Shown here: in pieces, positions 26,272-35,032 of the stretch
Layout: each line of letters begins with the position of its first letter
Numbering within the stretch: the first letter of the stretch is position 1
Source of the DNA: Viridilinea sp964592425
GTDB taxonomy: Bacteria; Chloroflexota; Chloroflexia; Chloroflexales; Chloroflexaceae
NCBI GenBank assembly: GCA_964592425.1
Contig: CAZQCG010000024.1
Coordinates: forward strand, 1 to 64,000
Direction: 5' to 3'
Length of the DNA: 64,000 nt
Made by a program: the position numbers and the translations under genes
Notes under the pieces: model-generated
The model's database searches: none
Told to the model about the DNA's origin: nothing
The model's input: only the letters and a program-made list of their open reading frames with translations

Positions 26272-27447
26272 TTAGACCACGCGCACGAACTTGCGCCGGC
26301 CAACCTGCACCACCACTCCGGCACCAGGTGCCAGAGTCATCTCATAGCCGCTGACCCGCTCACCGGCGACGCGCACTCCACCGCCATCGATCAGGCGGCG
26401 TGCTTCACCTTTCGAACTGGCCATGCCAGCGGCAACCAGCAGATCGACCAGGGCGGTCGGGGCGCTCAGGGTGTGCTCGGCGATCTGCTCGGGCAGCTCG
26501 CGGCTGACGAACTGGCGGATAAAGGCGGCTTCGGCGGCCTGCCCGGCGACCGGATTGTGGAATAGGCTCACGATGCGCCGGGCCAGATCGAGCTTCAGAT
26601 CGCGCGGGTTGACCGTGCCAGCCTCCAGGCTCTGGCGTAACACGGCCAGTTCGGCCAGGGGCAGATCTGTCAGCACCTCGAAATAGAGCGGCAGCACGGT
26701 GTCGCTCATCGACATAACCCGCCCAAACATCTCTTCAGGCGGCATACGAATGTCGATCGTATTAAAGAAAGTCTTACTCATCTTGCGCCCGTCGGTGCCG
26801 GGAATGAGCGGCAGCAGCAGCACCTGCTGCGGGATCATGCCAAGCTGGGCCATCAACTCGCGCCCTGCCAGAATGTTGAACTTCTGATCGGTGCCGCCGA
26901 ACTCTACGTCGGCGTTGATCGCAACCGAGTCGTAGCCCTGCAGCATTGGGTACATCAGTTCAAGGATGGTCAGAGCCTGGCCAGCCTCGTAGCGTTTGCG
27001 AAAGGTCTCGTGGGCCAGCATCTGGGCCAGGGTAAAGCGCCCGGCCAGATCGAGGGCCTGTTCCAGCTTAAATTCGCCGAACCATTCACTCTGCCAGCGT
27101 ACCTCCGTGCGTTGACGGTCGATCACACGGAAGAACTGCTCCATATAGGTCTCGGCATTGACCCGTACTTCATCGGCACTGAGGCGCGTGCGCGTTTCGT
27201 CGCGTCCGGAAGGGTCGCCGATCTGGGCCGTCCAGTCACCGACAATCAGCACCACCTGATGGCCCTGCTCCTGAAAGCTGCGCAGCTTGCGCAGGCCAAC
27301 GGCATGACCGATATGCATCTCGGGCCGGGTCGGGTCAAAGCCCTGCTTGAGGCGTAGGGGTGTACCGGCGGTGAGGCGTTGGCGCAGCTCACGTTCAACA
27401 ATCACTTCAGCTACGCCACGCGTCAATAACTCATCAATCACGGTCAT
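26272..27447 (-). CDS. tyrS: Tyrosyl-tRNA synthetase
   Basis: A 391-residue class I aminoacyl-tRNA synthetase that charges tRNA-Tyr. The HIGH motif is intact at residues 45-48 (MHIGHAVG), the tyrosine-binding region has MQGYDS-like MLQGYDSVAI and GGTDQKFN, and the second signature is KMSKT. The KMSKT form and the compact C terminus with an S4 RNA-binding domain (about 330-391) place it in the TyrZ-type branch rather than the KFGKT branch. The ATG at 27447 follows AAGGAAG; an in-frame ATG pair at 27459-27462 overlaps the upstream gene's stop. Cotranscription with the GGDEF regulator is likely. Confidence 0.93.
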   Translation of the reverse strand: MTVIDELLTRGVAEVIVERELRQRLTAGTPLRLKQGFDPTRPEMHIGHAVGLRKLRSFQEQGHQVVLIVGDWTAQIGDPSGRDETRTRLSADEVRVNAETYMEQFFRVIDRQRTEVRWQSEWFGEFKLEQALDLAGRFTLAQMLAHETFRKRYEAGQALTILELMYPMLQGYDSVAINADVEFGGTDQKFNILAGRELMAQLGMIPQQVLLLPLIPGTDGRKMSKTFFNTIDIRMPPEEMFGRVMSMSDTVLPLYFEVLTDLPLAELAVLRQSLEAGTVNPRDLKLDLARRIVSLFHNPVAGQAAEAAFIRQFVSRELPEQIAEHTLSAPTALVDLLVAAGMASSKGEARRLIDGGGVRVAGERVSGYEMTLAPGAGVVVQVGRRKFVRVV

Positions 27448-27458
27448 ATCTTCCTTCA

Positions 27459-29387
27459 TCAACCTTCAGCGATGACCCGATTGCGTCCGGCGGCCTTGGC
27501 CAGGTAGATCCGGCGCTGGGTCGCATCAAGCAGATCGGTTGCCGAGTTTCCTTCGTGCTCAGCCACGCCGATACTGATCGTCAAGTGCAGCTGTGGATGC
27601 AGCGTATGCCACGCATAGTCTTCAAAGGCGATCCGGATGCGCTCGGCGATCAGGGCCGCCTGGAGTAGGGCTATGTCGGGGAGCACCATCAGAAATTCTT
27701 CGCCGCCGAAGCGGGCGACCAGATCAACCGGGCGTGCGGCGGCGCGCAGCAGATCGGCTGTCGTACATAGCACCTCATTCCCAAGCATATGGCCGAAGCG
27801 GTCGTTGACCTGCTTAAAATGATCCAGGTCGAGCATCAACATGCTCAACTTGCTGCCACTGGCCTCGGCTTTGGCGATCAGTTCAACGGTACGCCGGTCG
27901 GCGGCGTGGCGGTTGGCAAGTAGGGTGAGCCGATCTTCCACCTCTTCTGCTTCGGACTCCGGGTGGTGTACATCAAAGCCCTCGATCATTGCGGCAGCAC
28001 CGGCATCGGAGGGCGCAACGCTCTCGTTGGTGAGGGTGGGCAACAGCCTGTTCGCCAGATCGTTCAGGCTTTCGGTGGCGATCAAGGCAGCGATGGCTCC
28101 GTCGAGTACCTGCTGACCGGCGGTATCACCCAGGCTTTCGGTGGCGATCAGCGCCGAGATGGCCCCCCGAGCAAGGGCAGCCTCGGCACTGGCAGCGTCA
28201 GGCACAATCGCGATCAGCGGTGCGGGGGTTGGTAGGTTGTGCCAGATTGTCCAGATCGTCTCGTCGGCAAGATCAGCGATCAACAGGCCTGGCTGGGGTG
28301 TATGGGCCAGCAGATCCTGGCCGCGTACGACATTGGCGGCGATCAGTGGGCGATAGCCCTGGTGGCGCAGGCTGGTGGCGATGGCGGCCCGCAGTCGCTC
28401 CGATGGATGGATCAGGAGCGCCGCCGGGCGGCGCTTGCCACGGCGATCCTGGGGGCGCTCAATCCCGCCGCCCCGCCGATCAAGCACATAGCTGCTGCCG
28501 GAGATGCTCTTGGCGGCCTGTTTGACCTCGGCGGCCACTTTGCTGATTGCATCAACGCTGCTGAAGCGCCGTCGCTCACTGCTTACTACCGAGATCGAAA
28601 GGCTCAGCAGGCCAAACTGGCGCGGCACCCCATGGCGATCAATGCCGCGCAGGTAGCCCCGATCAAGGTCGATCAGGTCGTATAGCTCAGGCACACGCGC
28701 ATCAAAGTCTGCGATGATCCGCTTAGAGAGATCTTCGGCCCGGCCGCCGTAGTGAATGATCGCAAAATCATCCCCGCCGATATGGCCGAGAAAGTCGTCT
28801 CGTGAGGCGATCTCAGTAAGCACATTAGCCAGCATATGGATGGCCCGGTCGCCGCGCGCAAAGCCATAGGCGTCGTTAAACGCCTTGAAGTTGTCCAGAT
28901 CGACATAAAGTAACGCAAAGGAGATGTCGCGCTCGATCTGCCGTTCCAGCTCGGCCTGGAGCAGAATATTGCCAGGCAGCCCCGTGAGCGGGTTGCGGAC
29001 GGGCAGCTTGGCGGCGCGGCGCAGCTGGCTGCGAATGCGCGCCAGCAGCACCTCGATATCGTAGGGCTTGACGATATAATCGTCTGCGCCGGTGTCAAAG
29101 CCTATCACTACTTCCGACGAATCGCTGCGTGCCGTGAGGATGAGCATGGGCAGGTGGGCCGTGCGGGTGTCGTTGCGTAACTGGCGGATCACCTCAAAGC
29201 CGTCCATCAGCGGCATCATCAGGTCGATCAACAGGAGATCAGGCGGGTGGTGCTGGGCCATGCGCACAACCTGGTCGCCGTCATAGGCTACCAGCACCTC
29301 GTAGCCCGCATCCTGAAGCGTCTCGCGGAGGAGCAGACAGAGAGCCTTATCATCATCGGCAACGAGAATGCGGGCTTGCGCTCTCAT
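27459..29387 (-). CDS. Response regulator with two GGDEF domains
   Basis: A 642-residue PleD-like protein. A receiver domain (about 1-125) has the phospho-acceptor Asp in LLLIDLMMP and the Lys in VKPYD. A first GGDEF domain (about 130-290) has a changed signature, GGDDF. A second receiver-like domain (about 315-430) lacks a clear acidic pocket. A second GGDEF domain (about 470-642) carries GGEEF and LDHFKQVND, so it should make cyclic di-GMP. Within the receiver-like part, about 22 residues are duplicated (SALIATESLGD and AALIATESLND). No partner histidine kinase is adjacent. It starts a minus-strand unit with tyrS, and its stop overlaps the long tyrS frame by four bases. Confidence 0.88.
   Translation of the reverse strand: MRAQARILVADDDKALCLLLRETLQDAGYEVLVAYDGDQVVRMAQHHPPDLLLIDLMMPLMDGFEVIRQLRNDTRTAHLPMLILTARSDSSEVVIGFDTGADDYIVKPYDIEVLLARIRSQLRRAAKLPVRNPLTGLPGNILLQAELERQIERDISFALLYVDLDNFKAFNDAYGFARGDRAIHMLANVLTEIASRDDFLGHIGGDDFAIIHYGGRAEDLSKRIIADFDARVPELYDLIDLDRGYLRGIDRHGVPRQFGLLSLSISVVSSERRRFSSVDAISKVAAEVKQAAKSISGSSYVLDRRGGGIERPQDRRGKRRPAALLIHPSERLRAAIATSLRHQGYRPLIAANVVRGQDLLAHTPQPGLLIADLADETIWTIWHNLPTPAPLIAIVPDAASAEAALARGAISALIATESLGDTAGQQVLDGAIAALIATESLNDLANRLLPTLTNESVAPSDAGAAAMIEGFDVHHPESEAEEVEDRLTLLANRHAADRRTVELIAKAEASGSKLSMLMLDLDHFKQVNDRFGHMLGNEVLCTTADLLRAAARPVDLVARFGGEEFLMVLPDIALLQAALIAERIRIAFEDYAWHTLHPQLHLTISIGVAEHEGNSATDLLDATQRRIYLAKAAGRNRVIAEG
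28065..28150 (-). repeat. Internal duplication within GGDEF regulator gene
   Basis: The 20-mer CAGGCTTTCGGTGGCGATCA occurs exactly at 28065-28084 and 28131-28150, 66 bases (22 codons) apart. It encodes the repeated IATESL segment. Confidence 0.8.
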
Positions 29388-29533
29388 GGGGAAAACCCTT
29401 TATTGGTAGCTTCGCTTTTAGCATACCACATAGAGTCTACCATAGACCTGTCCCTTTGCCTACGCTCGGAGGGCTGGTGGTCTAGGGCGTACGCCAGTTG
29501 AAGTAGAACGCACCCTGCCCCACGGGCTAGAAG

Positions 29534-29542
29534 TGGTATAAT
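29534..29542 (+). promoter_or_regulatory. Extended -10 promoter of DEAD-box helicase gene
   Basis: TGGTATAAT gives a perfect -10 hexamer (29537-29542) with the upstream TG of an extended -10 promoter. No good -35 box is seen, as is usual for this class. The implied leader is about 65 bases. Confidence 0.55.
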
Positions 29543-29586
29543 TCAAGACTCAGCGGGAGCCGATTTTTTATACCCGCAGGGAGTTG

Positions 29587-29603
29587 GAGGGAGTGTATCC
29601 CTC
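29587..29603 (+). promoter_or_regulatory. Leader hairpin involving the ribosome site of the helicase mRNA
   Basis: GAGGGA (29587-29592) pairs with TCCCTC (29598-29603) around GTGTA. The only strong ribosome-binding sequence in the leader, GGAGGG, is inside the stem and 24 bases upstream of the ATG at 29615. Folding would hide it or present it in a structured form. Confidence 0.45.
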
Positions 29604-29614
29604 TTAAGATCAGT

Positions 29615-31186
29615 ATGACCACCTTTGCAACCCTTGGTTTGAGTGAGCCTATTCTCGCTGCCCTGCGCGACCTCGGCTACGACGAGCCTACACCGATTCA
29701 GGCCCAGACCATTCCTGTGCTGATCGAGGGCAGCGATGTGATCGCCCATGCCCAGACCGGCACGGGCAAAACTGCTGCTTTCGCGCTGCCGATCATTACC
29801 CGCCTGCGCCCGGAGAAGGTGCCCCAGGCCCTGGTGCTTGCGCCAACCCGCGAGTTGGCTATGCAGGTGGCCGAGGCGATCTTCCGCTACAGCAAATATG
29901 CCGAAGCGCGAGTCACCCCGGTCTATGGTGGCCAGCCGATTGATCGTCAGCTACGCGCTCTTGCCCGTGGCGTGCAGGTGGTCGTCGGTACGCCGGGCCG
30001 GATCATGGATCATATGCGCCGTGGCACCCTGGCCCTCGACGCCATCCATACCGTTGTGCTCGACGAGGCCGACGAGATGCTTGATATGGGCTTTGCTGAA
30101 GATATCGAGTATATCCTCCAGCAGACTCCTGCCGGACGTCAGACGGCCCTCTTCTCGGCGACGATGCCAGCGGTGGTGCTTGACCTGGCCCTGCGTTATA
30201 CCCGCGAGCCGCAGCGTATCAGTGTGGTCAGCGAGCAGCTGACGGTCCCGCGCACCCGCCAGGTCTACTACGAAGTGCCCCCACGTGATAAGCTCGACGC
30301 CCTCTGCCGGGTGCTTGATGTTGAGACTCCGGCGTCGGCTATGATCTTCTGTCGTACCCGTGCTGAGGCTGACCACCTTGGGGAGAGCCTGCAGGGGCGT
30401 GGCTACCTGGCCGAGGTCATCCATGGCGATCTCAGCCAGGCCATCCGCGACCGGGTGATGAAGCGCTTTCGCGAGGGCCAGGCTGAGTTGTTGGTGGCGA
30501 CCGATGTGGCGGCCCGTGGCCTCGACATTCCCGACGTAACCCATGTGATCAACTATGATGTGCCCGGTGACCCGGAGAGCTATGTTCACCGCATCGGGCG
30601 TACCGGGCGGGCCGGGCGTACCGGCCTAGCCATCTCGCTGATCACCCCCCGCGAGCGGCGTCAGCTTCAGATTATCGAGCGCACTATCCGCACGCGCATC
30701 CAGCGCGAGAAGCTGCCTTCGCTCGCCGATGTCGCTGCCCGTCGCCGCGAAGCCTTCCGCGAAGCCCTGCATGAGGTGCTTGAGACCGGCGAGCTTGAGC
30801 CTTACCTGCTGATGGTCGAAGAAATGGCCGAGCGCCATGACGCGACCGAACTGGCCGCTGCCGCCTTCAAGTTGCTGCTCAACGAGGTTGAACAGGAAGA
30901 TACGCTTGTCTCGGTCGAGGGTGATAGTGCTGGCACCGAGCCGGGTATGACCCGCCTCTTTATCGATGTCGGGCGTCTCGACCGGGTGCGCCCTGCTGAT
31001 ATTGTCGGGGCCATTGCCAACGAGATCGGGCTGCCGGGCAAGCAGATCGGGGCAATCGATATCTACGACCGCTTCGCTTTTGTTGAAGTGCCCAGCGACC
31101 AAGCCCAGCGCGTCCTGCGGGGCCTGGCCGGTGTCACGCTACGCGGACGCTCGATCAAGGTTTCCCTGGCCAAACCGCGCCGGTAG
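29615..31186 (+). CDS. deaD: DEAD-box ATP-dependent RNA helicase
   Basis: A 523-residue RNA helicase. The Q motif (FATLGLSEPILAALRDLGYDEPTPIQ, shown here only by its ends) opens the protein. Motif I is AQTGTGKT, II is DEAD in VLDEADEMLDMGF, III is SAT, and VI is HRIGRTGRAGR. After the two RecA-like domains (to about 370) comes a linker and a C-terminal DbpA/CsdA-type RNA-binding domain (about 445-520, RLFIDVGRLDRVRPADIVGA). The layout fits DeaD/CshA, helicases that aid ribosome assembly and mRNA turnover, often in the cold. It is a single-gene unit with an extended -10 promoter and a hairpin terminator. Confidence 0.93.
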   Translation: MTTFATLGLSEPILAALRDLGYDEPTPIQAQTIPVLIEGSDVIAHAQTGTGKTAAFALPIITRLRPEKVPQALVLAPTRELAMQVAEAIFRYSKYAEARVTPVYGGQPIDRQLRALARGVQVVVGTPGRIMDHMRRGTLALDAIHTVVLDEADEMLDMGFAEDIEYILQQTPAGRQTALFSATMPAVVLDLALRYTREPQRISVVSEQLTVPRTRQVYYEVPPRDKLDALCRVLDVETPASAMIFCRTRAEADHLGESLQGRGYLAEVIHGDLSQAIRDRVMKRFREGQAELLVATDVAARGLDIPDVTHVINYDVPGDPESYVHRIGRTGRAGRTGLAISLITPRERRQLQIIERTIRTRIQREKLPSLADVAARRREAFREALHEVLETGELEPYLLMVEEMAERHDATELAAAAFKLLLNEVEQEDTLVSVEGDSAGTEPGMTRLFIDVGRLDRVRPADIVGAIANEIGLPGKQIGAIDIYDRFAFVEVPSDQAQRVLRGLAGVTLRGRSIKVSLAKPRR

Positions 31187-31189
31187 GGG

Positions 31190-31225
31190 GTAGCAGTGTA
31201 GCAGCTAACGCTGCTGCACTGCTCC
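31190..31225. terminator. Bidirectional hairpin between converging genes
   Basis: GTAGCAGTGTAGCAGC (31190-31205) pairs with GCTGCTGCACTGCTCC (31210-31225) around TAAC, with wobble pairs only as defects. It sits between the stops of the helicase and the minus-strand operon. It resembles the CAGCAGC hairpins at 13459 and 44505. Confidence 0.65.
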
Positions 31226-33279
31226 TACGTCGCAAAAAGCTCCGCCTGAGCCTGAAGGCTTTCGAGGTTGAGCGGAACCAGGTCGGCGATGATTGCCCGC
31301 AGTTCGTCGCGGGTGAAGCCGCGGGCCTGGATGTTCAATTCGGCTGGCTCGCCCGCTGCGGCGGCTTCGCCCGGCTGGCTCAGGCTGATGCGGTAGAGCC
31401 TGGTTCGCTCGGCGCTCAGGTCGCCGTACCAGGTCGCGCCGATGAGCGGAGCATCTCTACTGACACTGTTTTCCGACCCATAATCGATGATCAGGCTGCG
31501 CTCTGTGCCCAGGTAGACTAGCCCGCTGAGGCGGTCTGTGCCGGGCTCAAGGCTACCTGCGCCGATCAACAGGGCGCGTTCAACCCCAGGCGGTGCTTTG
31601 GCGGGCATCCAGATCAGGGGCGCCTGCTGGGTCAACAGGCTGAACGGGTCGATCAGGCTGCTGGCGAGGATCAGCGGCAGAGCCGGGTCGGCCGCCGGAA
31701 CGCGGGGAATCTCACGAAAATCGCCGATGCCGGTCCAGGCCCGCTCAATCGCGAAGGTTGTGCGGATCTGCTCACTGCCAATGATCCACTGTTCATCAAG
31801 CAGTTCCCAGGTTACCCGACTGACTCGGGGTGTGTCGTCAAAGCGGCCCAACTCGGTGGCCCGTAGTAGCAGGCCACTTGCGCTATCGAGCGCCAGCAGG
31901 ATGGTCACCCGCTCCGCATCGGTGTCAGCCGCATCGGTGGGCAGGCCGAGGGGGCTGGTGCCGCTGAAGGCCAGGATCTGCAACTCGCGGTTGCCTTCAA
32001 ACTGGCGCCCGAGCAACTGGAGTGTGCTTGTCGCCTCGGCCTGGCGCAGATAGTCGACAGCAATTGTCCAGGGCCCTGTCTGCAGGCGCTCGTCACGGGC
32101 ATGGATCTGCGCCTGCGGATCGAGGGGTTGATCCGCCAGCGCCGGGCTGCCGGGGGTCGCACCCACTGGCAGCCCATTGTAGAGCGCCGGAGCGTAGGCG
32201 GCATCAAGGGCGTAGGAGAGCCGCCCGCGCCCATCGCCGACCTGAAGTTCGTAGGGAGCCCCGCCGCTGCGATGGCTTAGTTGCAGGCGGTGACGGGCTG
32301 CATGCCCAGGATCGAGCCAGATCTCCGCTGTCAGTGGTGCATAGACCTCATGATCGAAGTACCAGAGGGTCGCGTAGCGTCGGTACCAGATCCCGCTGCG
32401 TTCAGGGGGGCTGAACTGCTGGGCCAGGGCCTGGGCAATCAAGGCCTTGCCATCAACCGGCGGTGCGTCCGCACGATCAATGATCCGCACCGGCGGGGTT
32501 AGCCAGCCTGGCAGGGCCAGGGCCACGATTAGCGCCAGCACCGCCAGGGGGGCCAGGGCCAGACGGGCCAATGGCCAGAGCGGCAGGCTGCGCCGGCGCG
32601 GTTTGGGTGTGGCGGCAGCGAGCATTCTGGCCCGCAGGCCATCCGGCAGATTCTCACTTCGCAGCGCTTCGCGCAGGGCCGTCTCGACAGCCGGTAGGAT
32701 GTGGTTCCAGCCCTGGTCGAAGTTGCGGCAGAGGCTACAGCCAGCCAGGTGGTTGCGTACAGCGGGGCGCTCACGCGAACCGGCACTCGGGTCAGCCAGC
32801 AGTTCGCGCACTGGCGCACACCCTTCGTCACTGATACGGTCGGTCAGGCTGGTGCCGGTTCCTGGCCCGAGTGCCCGGACAGCTTCCACGAGTTTTGTGC
32901 GGGCCGTCTGCAGATCATAGCCCAGGCTCTGGGCCAGGCGCGGGCTATCGTAGCCAGCCAGCAGGTGCAGGGCTATGGCCATGCGCTGCTCAAGTGGCAG
33001 GGCCAACAGGCTGCGAAAAAGGGCTGGCCCGTTCGGTGCTGCGGGTCGCTGTCGGGAAGGGGGCGACTGTTGGCGGGCCAGGTGTACCAGGCGGGCTGGC
33101 AAGTCCAGTTCGGGCGGTGCTGCTGGCGCAGAGCTGCCTGCCAGGTCGCTGCCAAGGGCCAGGAGCAAGCGCTCCGCCGTCTGTCGCTCCCCGCCAGCCA
33201 CCAGGGCCAGCCGGTAGAGCAGGTCGCCGGAGTTGCGCAGGGCCTGCTCAAGCCTGGTTGCGGCAACGGGCGTATTCAC
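31225..33279 (-). CDS. Sigma/anti-sigma-like membrane protein
   Basis: A 684-residue protein with an unusual order. Residues 1-140 look like a decayed ECF sigma factor: ALPLEQRMAIALHLLAGY plus SPRLAQSLGYDLQTARTKL reads as a region-4 helix-turn-helix. A zinc-finger anti-sigma-like segment follows (Cys154, then HLAGCSLC with His177, Cys181, Cys184). One membrane segment lies at about 233-256. The rest (260-684) is extracytoplasmic and beta-rich, like sigma-regulator lipoprotein-type domains. It is the last gene of an operon with a MoxR ATPase, with ATGA overlaps at both joints. A role in sensing envelope state and relaying it inside is inferred from this order. No catalytic motif is visible. 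Confidence 0.65.
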   Translation of the reverse strand: MNTPVAATRLEQALRNSGDLLYRLALVAGGERQTAERLLLALGSDLAGSSAPAAPPELDLPARLVHLARQQSPPSRQRPAAPNGPALFRSLLALPLEQRMAIALHLLAGYDSPRLAQSLGYDLQTARTKLVEAVRALGPGTGTSLTDRISDEGCAPVRELLADPSAGSRERPAVRNHLAGCSLCRNFDQGWNHILPAVETALREALRSENLPDGLRARMLAAATPKPRRRSLPLWPLARLALAPLAVLALIVALALPGWLTPPVRIIDRADAPPVDGKALIAQALAQQFSPPERSGIWYRRYATLWYFDHEVYAPLTAEIWLDPGHAARHRLQLSHRSGGAPYELQVGDGRGRLSYALDAAYAPALYNGLPVGATPGSPALADQPLDPQAQIHARDERLQTGPWTIAVDYLRQAEATSTLQLLGRQFEGNRELQILAFSGTSPLGLPTDAADTDAERVTILLALDSASGLLLRATELGRFDDTPRVSRVTWELLDEQWIIGSEQIRTTFAIERAWTGIGDFREIPRVPAADPALPLILASSLIDPFSLLTQQAPLIWMPAKAPPGVERALLIGAGSLEPGTDRLSGLVYLGTERSLIIDYGSENSVSRDAPLIGATWYGDLSAERTRLYRISLSQPGEAAAAGEPAELNIQARGFTRDELRAIIADLVPLNLESLQAQAELFAT

Positions 33280-33485
33280 GCGGGGCTGTGAGTGGTCTGA
33301 TCGCTGTCAGGGGGTGGTTGGGTGGTACTTTTGAGCATACGATGGAGGCGCCAGATCATCTGCACACGGGCGCGGTGCCAGGCGGCACTCTTTGGCCCGG
33401 TCTCACGCAGCAGTACTACCTGCTGCAAGGTATGGGCCAGGTGGGCCGGATCGGGCGGCACCGGCTGATCATCAACGGGCGTCAT
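33276..33485 (-). CDS. Small hypothetical protein between MoxR and sigma/anti-sigma-like genes
   Basis: A 69-residue soluble protein with a Pro-rich N terminus, a basic helical centre (WHRARVQMIWRLHRML) and a Ser/Thr/Pro tail. It overlaps the moxR stop by four bases upstream and the next start by four bases downstream, so it is almost certainly translated. No family is recognised. The position suggests a small adaptor of the MoxR/sensor unit. Confidence 0.6.
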   Translation of the reverse strand: MTPVDDQPVPPDPAHLAHTLQQVVLLRETGPKSAAWHRARVQMIWRLHRMLKSTTQPPPDSDQTTHSPA

Positions 33486-34456
33486 GGATGGAGCGACCTC
33501 TCGAAGCGGCGTCCGGGGCGGGCGCCCGGCACCGGCACCATAGTCAGGATCTCCTCGATCAAAGTGCTCGCCGTCACGCTGCGCACCCGGGCGGCGGGAC
33601 TGACGATCAAGCGATGACCAAGCACGGCATCAGCCAGCAACTTCACATCGTCGGGGGTGACATAATCATGGCCACGAATGGCCGCCCATGCCTGCGCTGT
33701 GCGGTAGAGGGCCAGGGATCCGCGCGCACTGGCCCCCAGGTAGATCTCCTCGTGGTGGCGTGTAGCTGTGGTCAGGGCGACAATATACTCCTCAACCAGT
33801 TCATCGACATAGACCTGCTTGATCGCTGTTTGGAGTTCGAGCAATTCTTCAATCGAAGCAATCGTCGGCAGATGATCGAGAGGATGGGCCTGGCGCTGGC
33901 GGCGCAGAATAGCGATCTCATCAAGGCGCTCGGGGTAGCCCAGGTGCAGGCGGAGCAGGAAGCGGTCAAGCTGGGCCTCGGGCAGCGGAAAGGTGCCCTC
34001 ATACTCGATGGGGTTCTGGGTAGCCAGGACGATAAAGGGTGCTGGCAGCGCGTGGGTCACTCCGTCAACCGTAACCTGGCGCTCCTCCATCGCCTCAAGC
34101 AGGGCGCTCTGGGTCTTGGGTGTGGCACGGTTGATCTCATCAGCCAGCACGATCTGGGCAAAGACCGGACCGGGGCGGAACTCAAACTCGCGGCTCTGCT
34201 GGTTAAAGATCGAAACCCCCGTCACGTCGGAAGGCAGCAGGTCGGGGGTGAACTGAATGCGCTTGAAACTACCGCCAATCGAGCGGGCAATACTCTTGGC
34301 CAGCACCGTCTTGCCGGTGCCCGGCACATCCTCTAACAAGACATGGCCCCGGCAGAGGAGGGCCACCAGCACCAACTCGACCGCCTGCCGTTTGCCGATG
34401 ATCACCTGCTCAACATTTTGAAAGAGGCGCTCGGCGAACTCCTTGACCAGATCCAA
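33482..34456 (-). CDS. MoxR family AAA+ ATPase
   Basis: A 324-residue AAA+ protein. Walker A is EDVPGTGKTVLAKS, Walker B is VLADEINRATPKTQ, and LLEAMEERQVTVDG and ATQNPIEYEGTFPLPEAQLDRF are signature MoxR motifs. MoxR ATPases act as chaperones in cofactor insertion and complex assembly, normally with VWA-domain partners. The only VWA protein here is 15 kb away, so the partner is either that or encoded elsewhere. It is the first gene of a three-gene operon with four-base overlaps throughout. No strong ribosome site precedes the ATG. Confidence 0.92.
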   Translation of the reverse strand: MDLVKEFAERLFQNVEQVIIGKRQAVELVLVALLCRGHVLLEDVPGTGKTVLAKSIARSIGGSFKRIQFTPDLLPSDVTGVSIFNQQSREFEFRPGPVFAQIVLADEINRATPKTQSALLEAMEERQVTVDGVTHALPAPFIVLATQNPIEYEGTFPLPEAQLDRFLLRLHLGYPERLDEIAILRRQRQAHPLDHLPTIASIEELLELQTAIKQVYVDELVEEYIVALTTATRHHEEIYLGASARGSLALYRTAQAWAAIRGHDYVTPDDVKLLADAVLGHRLIVSPAARVRSVTASTLIEEILTMVPVPGARPGRRFERSLHP

Positions 34457-34510
34457 ACCTCAACCTCACTCGTACAAAAGAGACCCTCGTGCATGGAGTA
34501 TACACTATTG

Positions 34511-34945
34511 TCAGGTTGCCTCGAAGGTACGCAGGCGATCAATCGTTGGCTGCTCCTCCGGCGGTGGGCTGCTGCTGAACCAGGCGGACAGGATCTCACG
34601 GGCCAGGTCGATGGTTGTTGTGCGCAGGCTCAAGGCGAGCACATTGGCATCGTTCCAGCGTCGAGCCCCGGCAGCCGTCTGGGCATCGTGGCAGAGGGCC
34701 GCACGAATGCCGCGCACCTTGTTGGCGGCGATACTCACCCCCGTGCCGGTAAAACAGCAGACGATGCCTTGATCGGCGTGACCGGCGGCAACCGTTGCGC
34801 CCACAGCCCGCCCGACCTCCGGCCATGCCTCGGCTTCACCCGCCAGTGGCCCGATCAGGATCAGCTCGTGACCTTCCCGGCGCAACTCTTCTACCAACGC
34901 ATCGGTAAAAGTCGTTCGCTCGTCGCTCCCTACAACCACACGCAT
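34511..34945 (-). CDS. RpiB/LacA-LacB family protein, active-site variant
   Basis: A 144-residue protein of the ribose-5-phosphate isomerase B fold. The nucleotide-like opening MRVVVGSD, the GTGVSIAANKVRGIRAAL signature and RRWNDANVLAL are clear. The catalytic Cys equivalent to E. coli Cys66 is present (Cys64), as is Thr66. However, the residues equivalent to His10 and His99 are Glu9 and Trp97, and the usual DxPxxA segment is altered. Ring opening by the normal route is therefore doubtful, so I do not call it rpiB. It may handle another sugar phosphate or be non-catalytic. The ATG at 34945 follows AAAGGAGG; a longer frame reaches 35041. It is divergent from the nitroreductase gene. Confidence 0.8.
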   Translation of the reverse strand: MRVVVGSDERTTFTDALVEELRREGHELILIGPLAGEAEAWPEVGRAVGATVAAGHADQGIVCCFTGTGVSIAANKVRGIRAALCHDAQTAAGARRWNDANVLALSLRTTTIDLAREILSAWFSSSPPPEEQPTIDRLRTFEAT

Positions 34946-35032
34946 CGCTGGCCTCCTTTCCGGGTCTTGAAGACCTCGCGCACCGGCGTGCGGCTGCAGC
35001 GACAAGGCCAACCACAAAACCCAGGCTTCCTT

